In this document: positions 58,335 through 64,000 of the stretch, in pieces
How the letters are laid out: each line of letters begins with the position of its first letter
Position numbering within the stretch: the first letter of the stretch is position 1
Assembly: GCF_003217155.1 (NCBI RefSeq)
Contig: NZ_QJSU01000009.1
Coordinates: 62,001 to 126,000, forward strand
Direction: 5' to 3'
DNA from: Psychrobacter fozii
GTDB taxonomy: Bacteria; Pseudomonadota; Gammaproteobacteria; Pseudomonadales; Moraxellaceae
DNA: 64,000 nt
Program-made: the position numbers and the translations under genes
The notes under the pieces: generated by a model
Seen by the model: the letters and a program-made list of their open reading frames with translations, nothing else
What the model was told of the DNA's origin: nothing
Database searches by the model: none

Positions 58335-59303
58335 ATGGCCTCTGTACCCGATATGGCAAAAAAGCAGCCTTCGCGGATCGCGGTAATTTTCCCTGGTCAA
58401 GGATCACAAGTCGTTGGTATGACGAGTGAGCTTGCTGAAACTTATCCAGAGATTCGTGATACTTTCGCTGAAGCAAGTGACGCACTTGGTGAAGACCTAT
58501 GGGCAATCTGTCAGGATGAAGAAAAGCTCAATCAAACCCACTATACTCAGCCAGCATTATTGACGGCTAGCATAGCTATCTGGCGAATCTTGAAACAGAA
58601 AGTAGTCACAGAGCCTTGTTATTTAGCAGGGCACTCTCTAGGTGAGTATAGCGCGCTCTGTGCAGCTGATGTGATATCGCTTGCTGATGCAGTAAGACTG
58701 GTTCATAAACGTGGTCAGTTAATGCAAGAGGCTGTTGTAGGCATTGATACAGCGATGGCAGCAGTATTAGGTCTTGAAGATAATCGGGTCGAAAATTTAT
58801 GTGAGCAAGCGACTGAACATGTTGATGGCGCGATTGTTGGTGCAGCCAATTTTAATAGCCCAGGGCAAGTCGTTATCTCAGGTAATGCCGATGGCGTTAA
58901 TGCTGTTATTGATAAAGTAAAAAATACTGGTAAGAAATCTGTTCCGCTAAAGGTAAGCGTACCCTCACATTGTGCGCTGATGGAGCCGGCGAGTAGTGCT
59001 TTGGCTGAAATTTTGGCAGACATCAAATTTGAGCAAGCCACGATTCCTGTTATTCAAAATCGTCATGCACGTGTCGAAACCAGTGCGTTAGGTATCAAAC
59101 AAGCATTGACTGAACAGCTAAGCCAACCTGTATTATGGTCAAAAACCATGCAAGAGCTGGCTGACAAGCAAATTAATATTTTAATCGAATGTGGCAGTGG
59201 CAATGTATTGAGTAATTTGGCGAAGCGTCAAGCCCAGCCAATTACCAGCTATCCTACTGACAAACCTGCCCGCCTTGAGAAATTAATGGAGTTATTATCA
59301 TGA
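58335..59303 (+). CDS. fabD: Malonyl-CoA:ACP transacylase
   Basis: 322 aa from the ATG at 58335 (MASVPDM), with AAGGA about 9 bases upstream; the TTG at 58329 is rejected. Substrate loop IFPGQGSQVVGM, nucleophile Ser in LAGHSLGEYSALCAA, the catalytic His in SVPSHCALM and the late ECGSGNVLSNLAKR. It makes malonyl-ACP. The stop overlaps the fabG start (ATGA). Confidence 0.97.
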   Translation: MASVPDMAKKQPSRIAVIFPGQGSQVVGMTSELAETYPEIRDTFAEASDALGEDLWAICQDEEKLNQTHYTQPALLTASIAIWRILKQKVVTEPCYLAGHSLGEYSALCAADVISLADAVRLVHKRGQLMQEAVVGIDTAMAAVLGLEDNRVENLCEQATEHVDGAIVGAANFNSPGQVVISGNADGVNAVIDKVKNTGKKSVPLKVSVPSHCALMEPASSALAEILADIKFEQATIPVIQNRHARVETSALGIKQALTEQLSQPVLWSKTMQELADKQINILIECGSGNVLSNLAKRQAQPITSYPTDKPARLEKLMELLS

Positions 59304-60028
59304 GCCGTACGATTACATTAGTAACAGGCGCGAGCCGTGGCATTGGTAAAGCCGTTGCCAAACGTTTTGCTAAAGAAGGTCATTTTGTCATTGGTACAGC
59401 GACGACCGAAAAAGGCGCTGAGCTTATCGATGACTATCTTCATGATAGTGGTGGTATTGGTCGAGTCTTAGATGTACGTGATACGGCGCAAATTGATAAA
59501 TTGTTTGAAGAGATCGAAAGTGTCTATGGTGCGGTACAGGTACTGGTAAATAATGCTGGTATCACGCAAGATGGCTTGCTAATGCGCATGAAAGATGACG
59601 ACTGGGGCAATGTCATAGACACTAACCTAACGTCAGTATATCGCATGAGCAAACGTGCTGTACGCGGTATGATGAAAGCACGCCGTGGTCGCATCATTAA
59701 TATTACCTCTGTAGTCGCGCAAATGGGCAATGCAGGTCAGTCTAACTATGCTGCAACCAAAGCAGGCGTAGAAGGCTTCAGCCGTACCTTAGCGCGTGAA
59801 ATTGGCTCACGCCAAGTAACTATCAACTGTGTCGCTCCGGGTTTGATTGAAACAGATATGACGGATGAGCTTGATGAACGTCTGCTAAATTCGATGTTAG
59901 ATGCTGTCCCTATTAGCCGTTTAGGTCAGCCAGAAGACATCGCAGCAGCAGTGCATTTCTTGGCCAGCGATGAGGCCAGCTATATCACAGGCGCTGTTAT
60001 TCCTGTCAATGGCGGCATGTATATGTAA
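59300..60028 (+). CDS. fabG: 3-oxoacyl-ACP reductase
   Basis: 242 aa short-chain dehydrogenase. The NADP loop TGASRGIGKAVAKRFA, NNAGITQDGLLMRM, catalytic Ser in ITSVVAQMGN, and the YxxxK pair in NYAATKAGVEGFSRTLA. The end AVIPVNGGMYM is typical of FabG. Second step of each elongation cycle. Coupled to fabD. Confidence 0.97.
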   Translation: MSRTITLVTGASRGIGKAVAKRFAKEGHFVIGTATTEKGAELIDDYLHDSGGIGRVLDVRDTAQIDKLFEEIESVYGAVQVLVNNAGITQDGLLMRMKDDDWGNVIDTNLTSVYRMSKRAVRGMMKARRGRIINITSVVAQMGNAGQSNYAATKAGVEGFSRTLAREIGSRQVTINCVAPGLIETDMTDELDERLLNSMLDAVPISRLGQPEDIAAAVHFLASDEASYITGAVIPVNGGMYM

Positions 60029-60076
60029 GTGACGCACAAGTGTTACATAGTGATAATAAAAAACTGTGTGAACGAG

Positions 60077-60104
60077 TGTAAACTATAATAAAGGGTGCTA
60101 TAAT
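60077..60104 (+). promoter_or_regulatory. Candidate acpP promoter
   Basis: TGTAAA (60077-60082), 16 bp, TATAAT (60099-60104); a second TATAAT lies at 60084-60089. About 190 bases before acpP. The -35 is weak. Confidence 0.4.
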
Positions 60105-60297
60105 GACGGACACTTTTAGGCCAAAGCACTGTATGATAGCAGAGCTTTACCAGACATTAGTCAAAACGTATAATCCGTTATAAAGCATTCAGATAGCGAT
60201 ACTAATCTGAAAGTCTCACTTATATACAATGCTGTAGAATCTAATAATAGAACTATAGTGGTTTGTCAAAATAATAGATCAAAAAGGAGAAATTTAC

Positions 60298-60534
60298 ATG
60301 AGTAATGATACCGAGCTAAGAGTTAAAGCTGCAGTAGCTGAGCAATTGGGTATGAACGTTGAAGAAATCAGCAACGATGCTTCATTTATGGAAGACTTAG
60401 GTGCAGATTCATTGGATCTAGTTGAATTGGTTATGTCATTCGAAAGCGATTTTGGCATCACTATTCCTGATGAAGATTCAGCAGAACTAACGACTGTTCA
60501 AAAAGCAATTGATTACGTACAAGCGCAGCTATAA
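60298..60534 (+). CDS. acpP: Acyl carrier protein
   Basis: 78 aa, acidic. The phosphopantetheine Ser is in [16 protein letters not shown] (near residue 38). [19 protein letters not shown] differs from E. coli at the start, but the helix 2-3 part is standard. AAAGGAGAAA precedes the ATG. It is followed by a strong terminator, so fabF is not in the same transcript. Confidence 0.97.
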   Translation: MSNDTELRVKAAVAEQLGMNVEEISNDASFMEDLGADSLDLVELVMSFESDFGITIPDEDSAELTTVQKAIDYVQAQL

Positions 60535-60564
60535 TTCTATATTAGCTTAGCAAGTTTTGTATTG

Positions 60565-60596
60565 CCGCTTATCTTAATTGATAAGCGGTTTTTTTT
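60565..60596 (+). terminator. Terminator after acpP
   Basis: The 9-bp stem CCGCTTATC/GATAAGCGG with a 6-nt loop and eight T. Confidence 0.92.
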
Positions 60597-60825
60597 ATGT
60601 CTTGTAAAATGAGCTTTCCATATGAGTGAATCGTATTTATTAACATAAGCTACGTCAATTCAACATTATTCAACATACTATTACTAGCCAGTCCAACTAC
60701 CTTTGTCTATACTCATATTGGTAAGCAGTAATAAAGTATGACGAAATTCAGGTGTTTACCTCATTATCTGATTTTATCCGTCATCGAAAATAATGATTAA
60801 TAATAATATTTTAAGGAGCAGTTAT

Positions 60826-61335
60826 ATGGGTATGTTCAGTTTTGCAAAAGACATCGGTGATAAGATATTCAATCGTGATGAAGCCGAGCATGATGCTAAA
60901 TCAGAAACCAAAGCAGATGCTAATACGCCAGTACAGAGTAGTGAGCCTTCAGCACAGTCAGTCGCTAATATCTTGCTTCGTCGTGTTCAGCAACAAAATC
61001 TAAATATCAGCGATCTAAAGATTAAATACAATGGCTCGACAGATACTGCTGAGATCAGTGGTAAGGCTAAGACACAAGCAGACCGCGAAAAAGCAATCAT
61101 CGCAATTGGTAATGTACAGAACGTTGCAAAAGTCATCGATAATATTGATATCGAAGAAGATGCTCCTGAGTCAACCATGTATACGGTTAAGTCTGGCGAT
61201 AACTTATCTAAGATTGCCAAAGATGTTTATGGTTCAGCAAGTGACTACATGAAGATTTTTGAAGCGAACAAGCCAATGCTTTCTGACCCTGATAAAATTT
61301 ATCCAGGTCAGGTATTACGTATTCCTAAGCCATAA
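60826..61335 (+). CDS. BON-LysM protein, Kbp/YgaU-like
   Basis: 169 aa from the ATG at 60826 (MGMFSFAKDIGDKIF), with AAGGAGC upstream; the open frame before it is not needed. A BON domain (about 52-112, with LNISDLKIKYNGSTDTAEISGK and NVQNVAKVIDNIDI) is followed by LysM (about 118-167, YTVKSGDNLSKIAKDVYG). E. coli Kbp with this layout is a cytoplasmic K+-binding protein; no signal peptide is seen here either. It has an extra acidic linker near 20-50. It faces queG across a shared terminator. Confidence 0.88.
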   Translation: MGMFSFAKDIGDKIFNRDEAEHDAKSETKADANTPVQSSEPSAQSVANILLRRVQQQNLNISDLKIKYNGSTDTAEISGKAKTQADREKAIIAIGNVQNVAKVIDNIDIEEDAPESTMYTVKSGDNLSKIAKDVYGSASDYMKIFEANKPMLSDPDKIYPGQVLRIPKP

Positions 61336-61370
61336 TATTAGTAATAAATAGTACAAAAATATGCGCCAAT

Positions 61371-61404
61371 AAAAATGCCTCTTATTCGTAAGAGGCATTT
61401 TTTT
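61371..61404. terminator. Bidirectional terminator, Kbp-like gene / queG
   Basis: A 14-bp perfect stem AAAAATGCCTCTTA and complement with a TTCG tetraloop, A-run on the left and T-run on the right. Confidence 0.93.
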
Positions 61405-61422
61405 GTTTAGACAAATACAAGT

Positions 61423-62661
61423 CTAAGACTCAATAGCCTTTAATTTATCTTGCTGCTCAGTTATTGCCCAAAGGATATGCTCATCTAATATCTCATTGTG
61501 TACACCCAGTTTTGACTGTAATTGAGTAATAGTATCTGTACTTGCATTGGCATTTCCAAGTCCAATAGCGATATTGCGTAAAAAGCTAACATAACCTGTG
61601 CGTCTGAGTGGGCTGCCTTCAGTCTTTTTCATAAAGTCAGATTCTTGCCACTGCCATAGTTCAAGTAGGCTACTACTATCAAGGTTGTGCCGTGGTGCGA
61701 AATCTTCTACAGGTGTGATATTAGCATAGCGATTCCAAGGACATATAAGCTGGCAGTCATCACAACCGAAGACGCGATTACCAATCGCTCGGCGGTACTT
61801 GGTATCAATGGTACCTTTATGTTCGATAGTGAGGTAGGAGATGCAGGCTGAGGCATTAAGCTCATAGGGTGCGACAATCGCTTGGGTCGGGCAAATATCA
61901 ATACAGGCGCTACAGCTACCACAATGTTCTTTGATAGGTTGGTCATCTGGCAACTCAAGGCTAATAAATAGCTCGCCCAACACAAAAAATGAGCCTGCTT
62001 GTTTATTAATAAGTAGTGTGTGCTTACCTGTCCATCCAAGGCCAGCAGCATCGGCGATAGGGCGCTCAAAGATAGGCGCAGAGTCGCTAAATGGTCGAAA
62101 GATAAAATCTCGCTCTGACCCAATATTGAGATGTTGCCATTCAGGAAGCATTGTTTCTATTTTTAATGCCAATTGCTTTAAACGGCTACGCATTGTTTTG
62201 TGATAATCACGTCCTCTGGCATAACGCGCAATGATACCTTGGTTGGGAAGATCATTGTCAGTGACAGCACGGGGTTTCGGTGCTTGAGTCAGGTAATCCA
62301 TACGAACGCTGATGATAGTCCTTGCACCATCGACCAATTGCTCAGGGTTCGCCCGTAGCTCATGATTGCTGTGCATAAACTGTAGCTGTCCCTCGTAACC
62401 TTTCTCTAGCCATTGCTGCAGTTGTACAATTTGTTTAGCAAACAAAGGATGGTGCACGGATAGAAAGCCGCAGTCAGCAAATCCTAGCGCCTGTGCTTGA
62501 GTTTTAATCCATTGTTTAACGTCTGCTGTGGTAGAAAATTCTGATGTGTTATTGAGCGCAATCTTGTTTGCGGTTGTATCATCAATTGCCGCGGCTCGCT
62601 GTTGGCCAGCTACTTGTTTGGTAGAAGATATTGGTAAGCTTGGTGTAGATGAGTTATTCAT
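61423..62661 (-). CDS. queG: Epoxyqueuosine reductase
   Basis: 412 aa, with about 45 extra residues at the N-terminus (polar) over E. coli QueG. It reduces the epoxide in tRNA in the last step of queuosine synthesis, using cobalamin and two 4Fe-4S clusters. Cluster ligands lie in CGSCSACIDICPTQA and CDDCQLICPWN; KHTLLINKQAGSFFVLGELF marks the cobalamin side. The C-terminal HEAT-like helices are shortened but present. It diverges from nnr, its usual neighbour. Confidence 0.96.
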   Translation of the reverse strand: MNNSSTPSLPISSTKQVAGQQRAAAIDDTTANKIALNNTSEFSTTADVKQWIKTQAQALGFADCGFLSVHHPLFAKQIVQLQQWLEKGYEGQLQFMHSNHELRANPEQLVDGARTIISVRMDYLTQAPKPRAVTDNDLPNQGIIARYARGRDYHKTMRSRLKQLALKIETMLPEWQHLNIGSERDFIFRPFSDSAPIFERPIADAAGLGWTGKHTLLINKQAGSFFVLGELFISLELPDDQPIKEHCGSCSACIDICPTQAIVAPYELNASACISYLTIEHKGTIDTKYRRAIGNRVFGCDDCQLICPWNRYANITPVEDFAPRHNLDSSSLLELWQWQESDFMKKTEGSPLRRTGYVSFLRNIAIGLGNANASTDTITQLQSKLGVHNEILDEHILWAITEQQDKLKAIES

Positions 62662-62868
62662 GTGTCATAGTAAGCGTTGATGTGAGTACCGTTATGATAA
62701 GCCAGTGAGCCAATAGCGCAAGCATAAAAGACAATAAACTCGCATTCATATTGATACATAAGTCAAAGTTAGCTTTTGCTAAGCTAGGATATGTCTTCAT
62801 ATCAATGAGGAATCATCAGGCTTCAGAATAATATAAAACAATCTAATAAAAACAGTTGAGGGCAAGTC

Positions 62869-64000
62869 ATGCAAATACACGGTCATTCATCCATAGATAA
62901 AAAACATCCTATATCGCTATATAGCAGTAAACAGCTCTATGCAATGGAGCAAGCATGGTTTAGTGAAGGTCATGATAGTTTTGGATTAATGCAACAAGCG
63001 GCTTGGCAAATGGCGAAGCATATTGAGCAGCTTTATGAGAAAAAGTACTTAAACCATCATTCATCGGCGTCTGTTAATTTCTCTCATCGTCACAACCATC
63101 AGTATCGAGTAAGTATCTGGGTAGGAAAAGGCAATAATGGCGGTGATGGCTGGTTGATAGCCTATTATCTTAAGCAAGCTGGCTGGCAGGTACAGATAGT
63201 CACAGTAGGTTTTGAGGATAGTGATTTTAGCAATAGTGACTCTGATCAGGTTAATTCTGATAAAAGTGATACAACAGCAATTTCTAATAGCAAAAGCTCA
63301 ATAACGGATGCCCAAAAGGCTTTACAGGTAGCACGATCTGCTAATTGCAAGTATGAGCGCTTTGAAGATAGCCAAAATGATTTGAGATCAACAGCACTGC
63401 AGGCTGATGTCTATATCGATGCACTATTTGGTATAGGGCTGGATCGTACACCTGAAGGTATCTATAAGCAGGCAATTAGAGCTTTTAATGAATTAACGGA
63501 GCAAAATAATGGGCTGGCCATTGCTGTTGATATTCCAAGTGGTGTGGTTGCTTCGACTGGTGAAGTGTTCGACCGTATAGCGATAAAGGCGGATGCAACT
63601 TTATGTTTGATTGCGCGGAAATTTGGATTGCATACCAAAGACGGGGTAGATTATAGCGGGCAGGTAACCGATATACCGCTGATACCTTATCAGGTAGACA
63701 ATGTAGCGTTTGAGCCAGTAGCCAAATTGATTACGACTGGACAAGCTTTCAGTCCACGGCGCCAAAATAGCTATAAAGGGAGCTACGGCCACGTATTGGT
63801 TATTGGGGGAAATCGTATCGATGGCTCACAAGGTATGGGCGGGGCAGCGATATTATCTGCTTCAAGTTCGATGGCGGCAGGAGCGGGAAAAATCACCGTT
63901 GCCTGCCATGAGGCTTTTCATGGCGCACTATTAACGTCACTACCAGATGCCATGACTATCAATTTGCATGATGCCCAAGGTGTGCAGCACTTAATCAAGG
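62869..64000 (+). CDS. nnr: Bifunctional NAD(P)H-hydrate repair enzyme, 3' end outside window
   Basis: The frame is open from the ATG at 62869 to the right edge (377 residues seen). The N-terminal epimerase (YjeF_N) part has the start LYSSKQLYAMEQAW, WVGKGNNGGDGWLIAYYL, YIDALFGIGLDR and KADATLCLIARKFGL; a polar Ser/Asp insertion lies near 120-155. The C-terminal ADP-dependent dehydratase begins at about 300 with NSYKGSYGHVLVIGGN and GAAILSASSSMAAGAG. It repairs damaged NADHX/NADPHX. GAGGGCAAG is the ribosome site. Divergent from queG. Confidence 0.93.
   Translation, partial: MQIHGHSSIDKKHPISLYSSKQLYAMEQAWFSEGHDSFGLMQQAAWQMAKHIEQLYEKKYLNHHSSASVNFSHRHNHQYRVSIWVGKGNNGGDGWLIAYYLKQAGWQVQIVTVGFEDSDFSNSDSDQVNSDKSDTTAISNSKSSITDAQKALQVARSANCKYERFEDSQNDLRSTALQADVYIDALFGIGLDRTPEGIYKQAIRAFNELTEQNNGLAIAVDIPSGVVASTGEVFDRIAIKADATLCLIARKFGLHTKDGVDYSGQVTDIPLIPYQVDNVAFEPVAKLITTGQAFSPRRQNSYKGSYGHVLVIGGNRIDGSQGMGGAAILSASSSMAAGAGKITVACHEAFHGALLTSLPDAMTINLHDAQGVQHLIK

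Overview
The window looks like a chromosome segment of a Moraxellaceae gamma-proteobacterium, most like Psychrobacter. This rests on gene order (trpF-trpB-trpA-accD-folC-SPOR protein; mreBCD-maf-rng; S10-spc-alpha ribosomal cluster), the style of the protein sequences, moderate A+T content and the hypothetical families present. No database search was possible, so the genus is an inference.

Region 1 (1 to about 7960) is an integrated mobile element. A P4-type tyrosine integrase lies next to, and faces, the 3' end of tRNA-Arg(CCG). Behind it come a long unknown protein, an AlpA-type regulator, an HTH protein, a short repeat-rich ORF, an O-like replication protein and a DnaC-like helicase loader, all on the minus strand. 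The O-like gene holds five iteron-like repeats beside an A+T-rich tract, which is the layout of the lambda origin. A plus-strand ImmA/IrrE peptidase gene plus PIN-like gene pair (cargo) runs in from the left edge. The far end of the element was not seen. int plus alpA plus replication genes at a tRNA suggests a satellite or phage-inducible-island type element.

Region 2 (8.0 to 31 kb) is core genome with some lineage-specific genes: cytochrome c5-like protein, a YadGH-type ABC exporter, three tandem paralogous secreted proteins, queF, an LprI-like protein, proS, a DUF4230 protein, photolyase, trpFBA, accD, folC, a LysM/SPOR protein, DUF2726 and DUF1853 proteins, then a low-GC pair (59-aa ORF and an unknown 292-aa protein) beside tRNA-Pro(GGG).

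Region 3 (31 to 40.4 kb) holds gatCAB on the minus strand, then mreBCD, maf and rng on the plus strand: tRNA amidation, cell shape and RNA processing.

Region 4 (40.4 to 55 kb) is the complete S10-spc-alpha cluster from rpsJ to rplQ, including secY and rpoA. It has a strong S10 promoter and leader, an internal promoter before rplN, a terminator-like hairpin between rpsH and rplF, and a long leader before rpsM.

Region 5 (55 to 64 kb) has a YciO-like protein, epmC, yceD-rpmF, fabD-fabG-acpP (without plsX, fabH or fabF beside them), a Kbp-like BON-LysM protein, queG and the first part of nnr, which runs off the right edge.
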